Shown one piece after another: positions 7,727 to 14,856 of a stretch of 14,856 nucleotides of DNA. The translations under genes were made by a program, and so were the position numbers. Positions within the stretch are counted from its first letter, which is position 1. Every line of letters begins with the position of its first letter. The DNA lies in contig CAYPHV010000030.1 in the NCBI GenBank assembly GCA_964410645.1, positions 1-14,856 on the forward strand, given 5' to 3'. The notes beneath the pieces were generated by a model, which was not told where the DNA came from, made no database searches, and was given only the letters and a program-made list of their open reading frames with translations. The DNA is from JALTBU01 sp964410645 (GTDB lineage Bacteria; Campylobacterota; Campylobacteria; Campylobacterales; Nautiliaceae).

Positions 7727-9566
7727 CTTCAACCTTTATTTTTGTAATGTATATACTCTCATTGTTAAATTTAAGCTTAAAACCGCATTTGCCTTCATCA
7801 CCTTTTGTATCGTATACATATTTTACAGGAGGCTCTATCATTTCAAATAAAATTCTGTTAAAATTTTTCCATGGAGTATTGGATAAAATTTTGGCATTAT
7901 ATATTTCACTTTGTAAATAATCCAGGTTATCCAATATAACTTTTTTATCGTTTTCAAGCCCTGCAATCTGTTCTTTAACAGATTCAATTTGTTTAATTGA
8001 TTTTTGAAATTCTTTTATTTTATTTATAACAGACGCAGAGGTTTTTATATTCTTTTTTTTATTTGTGAGATAAATTTTTTTATATTCGTTTATTGCTTTT
8101 TTATTGTTAAAATATATTTTCTTTAAACGGGTATATTCTTTTGTTTTTAAATTAATATTTTGTTCTATTTCAATCATCTTCTTTTTAAGTTTTTCAACAT
8201 TGACATCTTCAAGTACTTTTTTTGGAGAAATTGACAATAAATTCTCTTCTCCCTTTTGCTCGCATATTATAATTAATTTACTCGCGAAAAATTGATTATG
8301 ACTTAACATTTTATTTATTTTTATATTTTTTGCATAGACTGTTCCGCCAAAAGCCAAATCTATTTCGACATTTTCTGCTTTAACAATGCCCCCTTCAAGT
8401 CTGTTAATTTTCACTTTTTTGGCTTTTAAATTTCCTTTGTGAATATTTATAAATGCATTATCTGCAATAATGCTACTTTTTTGATGAGTCTGTCCGTTTA
8501 TTTCCAATTTTTTTGCTTTTATTTTAGCATTGCTTCCTACGTTACCTTTTACATATAATTCCGTTGTTTCCACTTTCATATTATCCGCTATAGCTTCTTT
8601 CAAAACGTCATTTTCTTTTACATTAATTTTTACATCGCTTTCCTGAGCGTTTTCTATATCTCCTGTTTTTATATTAATTTGTTTTATTTCCATTTCATCT
8701 TTAATAATAAATTTATCATCGTCTTTTGTTATAAAACCGTTCTTTTTTGCAATATAAACAATTCTTTCATTTTCTTTTCTTTTTTCGATAGTTTGCTCAT
8801 CATAACTGATTTCAGGGATTTCAAATTCCAAAGGCATTTTTTCAATTAATATTTTACCTTTGCAATTTCTTCCGTTTTTTCCGTTTTTAGGCAATATTAT
8901 CTCTATTAAATTTTCTCCCTGCATCACAGGATACAAAAGTATTTTTTTGTTATCGTTGGTTTTTTTTTCACGAAAATGGTATAAAACTTCGCCTTTTGTG
9001 CTTTTAACGGGATCAAGCCCCCTACAAAGCCTTATTGTAAAATCATCATTTAATTTTTCATTGATCAATATAATGCTTTGAAGTTTTTTTATATCTTCAT
9101 CCATTAAATTGAAAAAATTAATCAATAAAGAATTCTTAAGCTTTTTTTTATTAAGCTCTTCTTTTACTTTTCCATAAATATCGTTTACTTTCAAAACAGA
9201 TTTTTTAGAAACAATAAATTCAGCATAAGTAAAGTTTTTATTTACTTTCATACTTCCCAAAAGTTCGAAATTATTTAACGGTTTATATTTGATTATTTCT
9301 ATTTCATAAACCTGTTTTATTTCGCATTCTGGATTTAACAGATATTGTTCAAAATCTTCTATCATTTTTTGATCTGCTTTTTTAAAATCTTCATTTGGCA
9401 ATTTTATATATGTTTTATAGGATAAAACATTAAAATCCAACGAGGATAAGGCAAGACCCGTTTCTTTTGAAACTTTTAACAATGCCTCATTTACATTTTC
9501 GCTTAAAACTGTTTTTGAGACAAATTCTTTTTTTTCTTCTTTTTTTCCGAAATTAAACAATCCCAC
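7710..9566 (-). CDS. FapA/DUF342-family protein
   Basis: A 618-residue soluble protein of the DUF342 (FapA-like) family. Residues about 18-75 look like the Jag-N type small domain often found at the front of these proteins. A central stretch, about 325-425, has short alternating units (KAKKLEING, NLKAKKVKIN, GIVKAENVEID, GTVYAKNIKIN) that would stack as a right-handed beta-helix. From about 452 to 565 it is Lys/Glu/Ile-rich and strongly predicted coiled coil, followed by a short beta tail. There is no signal peptide or membrane helix. Vibrio FapA affects flagellar placement; in the Campylobacterota the role is not known to me. The start is GTG at 9566, with AAAGGA at 9572-9577. It is the first gene of the minus-strand operon, divergent from murJ and overlapping ruvA by 17 nt. 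Confidence 0.85.
   Translation of the reverse strand: MGLFNFGKKEEKKEFVSKTVLSENVNEALLKVSKETGLALSSLDFNVLSYKTYIKLPNEDFKKADQKMIEDFEQYLLNPECEIKQVYEIEIIKYKPLNNFELLGSMKVNKNFTYAEFIVSKKSVLKVNDIYGKVKEELNKKKLKNSLLINFFNLMDEDIKKLQSIILINEKLNDDFTIRLCRGLDPVKSTKGEVLYHFREKKTNDNKKILLYPVMQGENLIEIILPKNGKNGRNCKGKILIEKMPLEFEIPEISYDEQTIEKRKENERIVYIAKKNGFITKDDDKFIIKDEMEIKQINIKTGDIENAQESDVKINVKENDVLKEAIADNMKVETTELYVKGNVGSNAKIKAKKLEINGQTHQKSSIIADNAFINIHKGNLKAKKVKINRLEGGIVKAENVEIDLAFGGTVYAKNIKINKMLSHNQFFASKLIIICEQKGEENLLSISPKKVLEDVNVEKLKKKMIEIEQNINLKTKEYTRLKKIYFNNKKAINEYKKIYLTNKKKNIKTSASVINKIKEFQKSIKQIESVKEQIAGLENDKKVILDNLDYLQSEIYNAKILSNTPWKNFNRILFEMIEPPVKYVYDTKGDEGKCGFKLKFNNESIYITKIKVEDDICN
7733..7737 (-). promoter_or_regulatory. 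ruvA ribosome binding site deciding the start
   Basis: AAAGG on the minus strand, 6 nt before the ATG at 7726, inside the end of the DUF342 gene. It excludes the TTG at 7732, which directly touches it. Confidence 0.65.
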
Positions 9567-9571
9567 ACTTA

Positions 9572-9577
9572 TCCTTT
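9572..9577 (-). promoter_or_regulatory. Ribosome binding site for the DUF342 gene GTG start
   Basis: AAAGGA on the minus strand, 5 nt before the GTG at 9566. It supports this non-ATG start and abuts the proposed murJ -10 element on the other strand. Confidence 0.65.
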
Positions 9578-9586
9578 TGGTACAAT
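9578..9586 (+). promoter_or_regulatory. Extended -10 promoter for murJ
   Basis: TGG followed by TACAAT gives a TGn-TATAAT-like extended -10 element, which suits the Campylobacterota sigma-70 preference for a strong -10 and weak or absent -35. The expected start site is 6-8 nt further on, at about 9592-9594. That places it at the murJ ATG itself, and no Shine-Dalgarno sequence is visible between. Confidence 0.5.
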
Positions 9587-9593
9587 TTCATTT

Positions 9594-9599
9594 ATGATA
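9594..9599 (-). promoter_or_regulatory. Possible -10 for the minus-strand operon
   Basis: TATCAT on the minus strand would start transcription near 9587, leaving a leader of about 20 nt that includes the AAAGGA site. It coincides with the first codons of murJ. The match is modest and there is no recognisable -35, so this is the best candidate rather than a firm call. Confidence 0.3.
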
Positions 9600-10979
9600 A
9601 AATCAATTTTAATAAACTTTTTGGGAATTTTTAATTCCCGCATTCTTGGATTCATCAGAGACTTGTTAAGCGCATCAATACTCGGTGCAAATATATACAG
9701 TGATATTTTCTTCGTTGCATTTAAATTTCCAAACCTTTTTCGAAGAATATTTGCAGAAGGCGCATTTACACAAAGTTTTTTACCTTCTTTTGCAAAATCA
9801 CGAAACAAACCGGCATTTGCATATCAGGTATTTAAAAAATTATTCATAATTATACTTATTTTAAGTATTATTGTCACTCTTTTTTCATATCCAATTACTA
9901 ATATTCTGGCTTACGGTTTTAATGATGAAGCTAAAAAAATAGCGGCCCCCCTTGTGGCTATTAATTTTTGGTATTTGGATTTTATTTTTATAGTTACTTT
10001 TTTGGCAAGTATTCTCCAATACAAAAAACATTTTGCTACAACGGCATTTTCAACCGCACTGCTTAATATTTCCCTTATAGCTGCATTGGTGCTAAGTATG
10101 GGTAAATCCAAAACGGAAATTATTCTGTATATGAGTATCGGGGTTATTATAGGAGGTGCATCACAGGCTGCCGCACATATTATTGTAGCCAAAAAAAAAC
10201 ATGTACTCAGATATTTAATCATCGGGGCAAAAAGCAAAAAAAAGGCTGATTTAAGTGAATTTAAAAAACATTTTTTACCTTCTGTATTTGGAAACTCAAC
10301 AGCTCATATAAGCGCTTTTTTGGACACTTGGCTTGCCACTTTTTTAAATGCCGGAAGTATAAGCTATTTATATTATGCAAACAGATTGTTTCAACTTCCT
10401 TTTGCATTATTTGCAATAGCAATTTCAACTGTTATTTTCCCCCAGATTACAAAAGCCGTTTCAAACAACCAACAAAACATTGCCAAAGAACATATGAAAA
10501 AAGCTTTCTGGTATCTTTTTTATTCTTTACTTACTGCCACTGTTTTTGTATTTATAGATTCAAAAGAAATAGTAAGAATTTTATTTCAAAGAGGGGCATT
10601 CGACCCAAAAGACACATTAATGACCTCAAATGTATTGATTATGTATATCATAGGGCTGATTCCGTTTGGGCTTAATAAGCTTTTCAGCAGTTTTCTATAT
10701 GCGACAAACAGACATTTGAAAGCTGCAAAAATTTCTGCCGTTTCTCTTTTTGCCAATATACTGCTCAGCCTGATTTTAATATATCCCATGAAAGTTTTAG
10801 GGCTTGCCCTTGCAAGCAGTATAAGCGGAATGGTTTTGTTTTATTTGACGCTTAAAGAATACGGATTTAGAGAGTTTTTATCTTTTTTTGAAAAAAGATA
10901 TATATTGTTTACTATAGCCATAATTTTTGTTTCTGTTATAATTTCGATAATATTTAAACAAATTATAAGCTTATTTTAA
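9594..10979 (+). CDS. murJ: Lipid II flippase MurJ
   Basis: A 461-residue MOP-superfamily membrane protein that moves lipid II to the periplasmic face for peptidoglycan polymerisation. The opening segment (FLGIFNSRILGFIRDLLSA) and the stretch SDIFFVAFKFPNLFRRIFAEGAF with SFLPSF are MurJ/MviN hallmarks and hold the conserved arginines of the central cavity. In the second half, YYANRLFQLPFALFAIAISTVIFPQ matches helix 7-8, and RILFQRGAF follows it. About 14 helices are present, with the usual length. The ATG at 9594 is the family-consistent start but has no visible ribosome binding site and sits at the predicted transcription start, hinting at a leaderless message. It heads the plus-strand operon with cysS beginning 12 nt later. 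Confidence 0.96.
   Translation: MIKSILINFLGIFNSRILGFIRDLLSASILGANIYSDIFFVAFKFPNLFRRIFAEGAFTQSFLPSFAKSRNKPAFAYQVFKKLFIIILILSIIVTLFSYPITNILAYGFNDEAKKIAAPLVAINFWYLDFIFIVTFLASILQYKKHFATTAFSTALLNISLIAALVLSMGKSKTEIILYMSIGVIIGGASQAAAHIIVAKKKHVLRYLIIGAKSKKKADLSEFKKHFLPSVFGNSTAHISAFLDTWLATFLNAGSISYLYYANRLFQLPFALFAIAISTVIFPQITKAVSNNQQNIAKEHMKKAFWYLFYSLLTATVFVFIDSKEIVRILFQRGAFDPKDTLMTSNVLIMYIIGLIPFGLNKLFSSFLYATNRHLKAAKISAVSLFANILLSLILIYPMKVLGLALASSISGMVLFYLTLKEYGFREFLSFFEKRYILFTIAIIFVSVIISIIFKQIISLF
9623..9639. repeat. Perfect dyad GGGAATT-N3-AATTCCC in early murJ
   Basis: Two 7-bp arms (9623-9629 and 9633-9639) are perfect reverse complements around a 3-nt centre. The dyad lies 30 nt inside murJ, and about 40-45 nt upstream of the predicted start site of the divergent operon, a place where a regulator could bind. 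In murJ mRNA it could form a short hairpin. It encodes conserved MurJ residues (GIFNS), so it may have arisen by coding constraint. Confidence 0.35.
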
Positions 10980-10981
10980 CA

Positions 10982-10986
10982 AAGGA
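10982..10986 (+). promoter_or_regulatory. cysS ribosome binding site deciding the start
   Basis: AAGGA lies 5 nt before the ATG at 10992. The earlier in-frame ATG at 10986 overlaps this site, so it is unlikely to be the start. Confidence 0.7.
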
Positions 10987-10991
10987 TGAAA

Positions 10992-12392
10992 ATGAAAATT
11001 TTTGATTCGCACTTAAAAGAAAAAGTAGAATTTAAACCAATCAAAAATAAAGAAGTTAGAATTTACGTATGCGGCCCCACTGTTTATGACGATGCACATT
11101 TAGGACACGCGAGAAGTTCAATCAGCTTCGATTTATTAAGAAGAACGCTTGTAACACTTGGATACAAAGTGACTTTTGTTAAAAATTTTACTGATATTGA
11201 CGACAAAATTATAAATAAAATAAATTCCACAGGTAAAAGCCTAAAAGAGATAACCGAATATTATATTGATTCTTATTTAAGGGATATGAGTGCACTTAAT
11301 ATCAAAAAAGCCGATATAGAACCAAAAGCCACTGAAACATTAAAAGAGATGTTTGAACTGATAAATAGGCTCATTAAAAACGAATGCACATATACCCTTC
11401 CTAACGGGGATATATATTTCGACACTTCAAAAGACCCTGAATACTGCAGCCTGTCACACAAATGCCAGGATGACGAAGATAATATTCAAAGAATTAAAAC
11501 AGAAGGTAAAAAAAACCCAAGGGATTTTGCACTGTGGAAAGCATGCAAAGGTGAAAATGATGTATGTTTTGATTCGCCTTTTGGCAAAGGAAGACCAGGC
11601 TGGCACATAGAATGTTCCGCCATGATCAAAAAACATATCGCGTACGAAAATACAGAATATCAAATAGACATACACGGAGGCGGAGCGGATCTGTTTTTCC
11701 CCCATCATGAAAACGAAGAAGCCCAGACTTACTGCGCTTATAATCAGCATTTGGCAAAATACTGGATGCACAACGGATTTGTAACGATTAACGGTGAAAA
11801 AATGAGCAAGTCTCTTGGAAACAGCTTTTTTGTAAAAGATGCCTTAAAGCATTACCCGGGCGAAGTTTTAAGATTTTATTTAATGGGCACTCATTATAGA
11901 GCCCCCCTTAATTTTAGTGAAGAGGATTTAATTGCCAGCAAAAAAAGACTTGATAAACTATACCGCCTTAAAAAAAGAGTATACGGACTGAATAAAAAAC
12001 AAAAAGATGATGAATTTGAAAAAAAACTGCTTGCTGCAATGCAGGATGATTTGAATATTTCAAAAGCCCTGGCCGTAATAGATGAATTTATAAAAGATGC
12101 AAACGAAGAGCTTGATCAGCATATAAAAGATAAAGTATTAAAACAAAAGATATTAAGCAATATCTGCTTTATCGACACTCTTTTGGGAATTGGAGGACAT
12201 GATGCTTATGAATATTTCCAAACAGGCATTGATGAAAAAACAAAAGAAAAAATAAGTATGCTTATTCAAAAACGTTTAACCGCAAGAAAAAATAAGGATT
12301 TTAAATATGCAGATGAAATTAGAAACGAATTAAAAAAATTCAATATCTCTATTCAAGACACTCCCAACGGAACATTATGGGAAAAAATTTAA
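10992..12392 (+). CDS. cysS: Cysteinyl-tRNA synthetase
   Basis: A class I aminoacyl-tRNA synthetase that charges tRNA-Cys in the cytoplasm. With the ATG at 10992 it has 466 residues, the usual bacterial size. It carries the zinc-site Cys27 in YVCGPTVYD, the HIGH motif as HLGH (36-39), the WHIECSAM and HHENEEAQ segments with the remaining zinc ligands, and KMSKS at 270-274 followed by LGNSF. The C-terminal part has the helical anticodon-binding bundle (RLTARKNKDFKYADEIRNEL). No key residue is missing. It is 12 nt after murJ and 9 nt before pyrD, so it probably shares the murJ promoter. In C. jejuni I recall msbA between cysS and pyrD; it is not present here. Confidence 0.97.
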   Translation: MKIFDSHLKEKVEFKPIKNKEVRIYVCGPTVYDDAHLGHARSSISFDLLRRTLVTLGYKVTFVKNFTDIDDKIINKINSTGKSLKEITEYYIDSYLRDMSALNIKKADIEPKATETLKEMFELINRLIKNECTYTLPNGDIYFDTSKDPEYCSLSHKCQDDEDNIQRIKTEGKKNPRDFALWKACKGENDVCFDSPFGKGRPGWHIECSAMIKKHIAYENTEYQIDIHGGGADLFFPHHENEEAQTYCAYNQHLAKYWMHNGFVTINGEKMSKSLGNSFFVKDALKHYPGEVLRFYLMGTHYRAPLNFSEEDLIASKKRLDKLYRLKKRVYGLNKKQKDDEFEKKLLAAMQDDLNISKALAVIDEFIKDANEELDQHIKDKVLKQKILSNICFIDTLLGIGGHDAYEYFQTGIDEKTKEKISMLIQKRLTARKNKDFKYADEIRNELKKFNISIQDTPNGTLWEKI

Positions 12393-12401
12393 AGGAAAAA
12401 A

Positions 12402-13493
12402 ATGAATATATTTGACAAAATAAAACCGTTTATTTACAAAACCGACCCTGAATTTGCACATAATACCACAGAAAAAATATTAAGAATGTCCAGAAGATGC
12501 CCTCTTTTTTTTAATCCTCTGATTAAGAAATATTTTATTACCAATGATTTAATTAAACAAAGAATTTGGGGATTGGAATTTAAAAACCCTGTCGGTCTTG
12601 CAGCTGGATTTGACAAAAACGCAACAATGATTTACAGCTGGGCGGCTCTTGGATTCGGATGGGGAGAATTTGGGGCTGTAACACCAAAACCGCAGCCTGG
12701 CAATGAAAAGCCAAGGAGCTGGAGATGGGTTAAAGATGAAGCTATTCAAAACGCATTTGGCTTTAATAACGAAGGTGCCCAGGTTATAAAAAAAAGACTT
12801 TCTAAAATTTATCCGTTTGTTTTACCTATAGGTGCAAATATAGGCAAAAACAAAACAACTTCAAAAGAAGACGCAATAAATGATTATAAAATTCTGGTAA
12901 ATGAATTGAAGGATGTGGTGGATTTTTTTGTTGTGAACATTTCATCTCCAAATACTCCGGGACTTAGAGATCTTTTAAACAAACAATTTATATCGGATTT
13001 ATTCAAAGAATTAAAAAATTTAACAAAAAAACCTATTATAATCAAATTTTCACCAGATATGAAAGATGAAGAAATAGCCGATTTAACCCGTTTATCTATA
13101 GCAAACAAAGCAGATGGAATAATGGTTACAAATACTACAGTAGATTATACTTTAATAAATACTCCCGTAAAAAAAGGCGGTATTTCCGGAAAACCTCTTG
13201 CAAAAAGAAGTTTTGAAGTTTTAAAAATTGTGGCAAATGAAGCATTCGGAAAAATTCCTATAATAAGTGTAGGAGGAATTGACAGTGCCCAGGAAGCATA
13301 TAAAAGAATCAGGGCCGGAGCCAGCCTTCTTCAGGTTTTAAGCGGAGTTATTTATAAGGGTCCGGGATTAGTAAGAGATATAAACAAAGGACTTGTTGAA
13401 TTGCTGCAAAAAGACGGATTTTCCCATATAAGTGAAGCAATAGGAATTGATATACAAAAAAAACCTGGTTTAAAGGAAAGTGATGCTTCATAA
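12402..13493 (+). CDS. pyrD: Dihydroorotate dehydrogenase (quinone), class 2
   Basis: A 363-residue FMN enzyme that oxidises dihydroorotate to orotate in pyrimidine synthesis and passes electrons to membrane quinone. The class 2 type is shown by the N-terminal amphipathic helical extension (residues 1-50) for membrane and quinone contact, GLAAGFDKNA at 65-74, NAFGFNNEG at 117-125, and NISSPNTPGLR at 179-189, in which Ser182 is the catalytic base. FMN phosphate contacts lie in IISVGGI and LLQVLSGVIYKGP. An AAAGGA site (12391-12396) is 5 nt before the ATG. The last codons overlap the M16 gene. The C-terminal tail after about 345 looks variable, and no truncation is seen. Confidence 0.97.
   Translation: MNIFDKIKPFIYKTDPEFAHNTTEKILRMSRRCPLFFNPLIKKYFITNDLIKQRIWGLEFKNPVGLAAGFDKNATMIYSWAALGFGWGEFGAVTPKPQPGNEKPRSWRWVKDEAIQNAFGFNNEGAQVIKKRLSKIYPFVLPIGANIGKNKTTSKEDAINDYKILVNELKDVVDFFVVNISSPNTPGLRDLLNKQFISDLFKELKNLTKKPIIIKFSPDMKDEEIADLTRLSIANKADGIMVTNTTVDYTLINTPVKKGGISGKPLAKRSFEVLKIVANEAFGKIPIISVGGIDSAQEAYKRIRAGASLLQVLSGVIYKGPGLVRDINKGLVELLQKDGFSHISEAIGIDIQKKPGLKESDAS
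13473..13477 (+). promoter_or_regulatory. Ribosome binding site of the M16 peptidase gene
   Basis: AAGGA inside pyrD, 5 nt before the ATG at 13483. It favours that ATG over the GTG at 13480, which is only 2 nt away. Confidence 0.65.
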
Positions 13494-14712
13494 ATTTTAC
13501 AAACATAAATTAAAGAATAACCTGGAAGTAATTTCTATTCCTATGAACAAAGGAAGCAATGTTATTACAAGTAATATTTTTTACAAAGTCGGAAGCCGAA
13601 ATGAAATTTTGGGAAAAACCGGAATTGCCCATATGATAGAACATATGAATTTTAAATCCACAAAAAATTTAAAAGAAGGAGACTTTGATAAAATTATTAA
13701 GTCACTCGGAGGCGTCGACAACGCTTCAACAAGTTTTGATTATACGCATTATTATATAAAAACTTCTTCGGCTTATTTGAATAAAACATTTGAACTTTTC
13801 AGCGAAGTTATGGAAAATCTAAATCTAAACGATGAAGAATTTCAGCGTGAAAGAAAAGTTGTATATGAAGAAAGATTATGGAGAACGGATAATAATCCGA
13901 TAGGATATTTGTATTTCAGACTTTTTAACAATGCTTATATTTATCATTCTTATCACTGGACCCCTATCGGTTTTAAAGATGATATTTTAAGCTGGAATAT
14001 AAAAGATATAATAAATTTTCACAAAACTTATTATCAGCCCAAAAATGCATTTTTACTTGTAGCCGGAGATATCGAAAATGAAAAAGTTTTTTCAGAAGCA
14101 GATAAATATTTTTCCCATATTAAAAATTCCCTCCCTATTCCCAAAATACATACAAAAGAACCGGAACTCGACGGAGATAAAAAAATAATTATACATAAAG
14201 AAAGCCAGGTGGATATTGTTGCAATGGCTTTTCGTATACCTGATTTTCAGAATAAAGATCAATTTGCGCTTAGTGCTTACAGCGAAATTTTAAGCAACGG
14301 AAAGAGTGGAATTTTAAAAGAAAAATTAATAAATCAACAAGAACTTCTCAGTGAAATATATGCATATAATATGGAGATGACAGACCCCGGTGTTTTTTTG
14401 GTATTGGCAGTATGTAATCCAGGAGTAAATCCACAAAAAATCGAAAATAAAATAAAAAATATTTTGCTTAACACTAAAATAACTAAAAAAACTCTTCAAA
14501 AAATAAAAAATCAGACAAAATTTGATTTTTTGACACAGATGGAAAGTTCCGGAGGTGTAAGTGATATTTACGGAGATTATTTTGCAAAAGGAAATATAAA
14601 TCCACTTTTAGATTATGAAGAAAAAATAAACGAATTAACACCTCAAAAAGTAGAAGAAATTAAAAAATATTTTGAAAAAAGTGTAACAGTGATTTTAAAA
14701 AATAATAAATAA
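13483..14712 (+). CDS. M16 family zinc metallopeptidase
   Basis: With the ATG at 13483 the protein has 409 residues and is a pitrilysin-type (M16) peptidase of the short, two-domain class. The inverted zinc motif HxxEH is intact as H50-M-I-E53-H54, and the third ligand fits E130 in VVYEE, the standard 76 residues after H54. The C-terminal half (about 210-409) has the family's second fold, seen in the AMAFRIPDF strand and the GKSGILKEKLI segment. There is no signal peptide or membrane segment, so I infer a cytoplasmic location; related proteins degrade peptides. The gene overlaps pyrD by 11 nt. A zinc protease follows pyrD in C. jejuni too (Cj0805 as I recall), so the pair looks ancestral. The substrate is unknown. 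Confidence 0.92.
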   Translation: MLHKFYKHKLKNNLEVISIPMNKGSNVITSNIFYKVGSRNEILGKTGIAHMIEHMNFKSTKNLKEGDFDKIIKSLGGVDNASTSFDYTHYYIKTSSAYLNKTFELFSEVMENLNLNDEEFQRERKVVYEERLWRTDNNPIGYLYFRLFNNAYIYHSYHWTPIGFKDDILSWNIKDIINFHKTYYQPKNAFLLVAGDIENEKVFSEADKYFSHIKNSLPIPKIHTKEPELDGDKKIIIHKESQVDIVAMAFRIPDFQNKDQFALSAYSEILSNGKSGILKEKLINQQELLSEIYAYNMEMTDPGVFLVLAVCNPGVNPQKIENKIKNILLNTKITKKTLQKIKNQTKFDFLTQMESSGGVSDIYGDYFAKGNINPLLDYEEKINELTPQKVEEIKKYFEKSVTVILKNNK

Positions 14713-14728
14713 ATTTTAAAATATTTTA

Positions 14729-14856
14729 TTATCTGTTTGAACCAGATATTTGGATATGAAAAGCATCAAAATAAAAATTTACAATAAAAAAATTTATTAT
14801 TATTGCAATTATAAACAATCCTATAAATATCTCTTTAATATACTGAAACAAATTAA
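14729..14856 (-). CDS. Possible C-terminus of a membrane protein (partial, enters from right)
   Basis: One minus-strand frame is open from the right edge (codons from 14854) to a TAA at 14729-14731, giving about 41 residues. It has one strongly hydrophobic stretch (IGLFIIAIIINFFIVNFYF) flanked by a KE-containing cytoplasmic-like side and a polar tail ending ISGSNR. I do not recognise the family. It would be convergent with the M16 gene, 16 bp apart. In such AT-rich DNA a short open frame can arise by chance, so the call is weak. No other gene or clear RNA is seen in 14713-14856. Confidence 0.35.
   Translation of the reverse strand, partial: NLFQYIKEIFIGLFIIAIIINFFIVNFYFDAFHIQISGSNR

Noticed and set aside
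7727..7732. TTG at 7732 as the ruvA start
   Set aside because: It abuts the AAAGG site with no spacing, and RuvA proteins start at the MI that follows two codons later.
9569..9808. 79-codon minus-strand frame upstream of the DUF342 gene
   Set aside because: It is antisense to the most conserved part of murJ and would cover the divergent promoter; no homology is apparent.
10328..10675. 115-codon frame inside murJ in another plus-strand frame
   Set aside because: It is an out-of-frame shadow of conserved MurJ helices with no RBS.
10986..10991. ATG at 10986 as the cysS start
   Set aside because: It overlaps the AAGGA site; the ATG at 10992 has correct spacing and gives the family-like N-terminus.
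13480..13482. GTG at 13480 as the M16 start
   Set aside because: The next codon is ATG with better spacing from the RBS.
14730..14748. TATCTG/CAGATA hairpin with 7-nt loop as a terminator for the M16 operon
   Set aside because: The six-pair stem is weak and no T-tract follows on either strand; in AT-rich DNA such a dyad is expected often.

Overview
This is a low-GC bacterial window packed with genes and almost free of non-coding DNA. The run murF, ddl, ruvA and a DUF342/FapA-family gene on the minus strand, placed back to back with murJ, cysS, pyrD and an M16 peptidase on the plus strand, matches the order I recall for Campylobacter jejuni (around Cj0795c to Cj0805). I therefore infer a member of the Campylobacterota. 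The very low GC would suit a Nautilia/Caminibacter-like or Campylobacter-like genome, but I cannot fix the genus by eye.

Layout: (1) Positions 1-2654, plus strand: three overlapping genes for a DedA-PAP2 fusion (5' end cut by the window), diacylglycerol kinase DgkA and an MFS transporter. (2) 2655-2790: a convergent gap with an imperfect inverted repeat that may end transcription from both sides. (3) 2791-9566, minus strand: a single tight operon read from right to left, fapA-like, ruvA, ddl, murF, dctQ, dctM. Its junctions either overlap or are under 10 nt. (4) 9567-9593: a 27-bp divergent promoter region. (5) 9594-14712, plus strand: murJ, cysS, pyrD and an M16 zinc protease, again very tightly packed. 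(6) 14713-14856: short tail holding the possible C-terminal end of a minus-strand membrane-protein gene that enters from the right.

Functional theme: much of the window concerns the cell envelope. Ddl makes D-Ala-D-Ala, MurF adds it to the UDP-MurNAc-tripeptide, MurJ flips lipid II, and the DedA-PAP2 fusion plausibly helps recycle the polyprenyl-phosphate carrier, while DgkA handles diacylglycerol. RuvA (recombination), CysS (translation) and PyrD (pyrimidines) are housekeeping passengers. The TRAP permease pair at the operon's end has no substrate-binding protein in view.

I saw no rRNA, tRNA, CRISPR array, insertion sequence or phage gene. This is mostly a core-genome region. The points most worth a second look are the DedA-PAP2/DgkA unit, the MurF with a membrane N-terminus, the orphan TRAP pair, and a murJ start that appears to be leaderless and sits inside a minimal divergent promoter.
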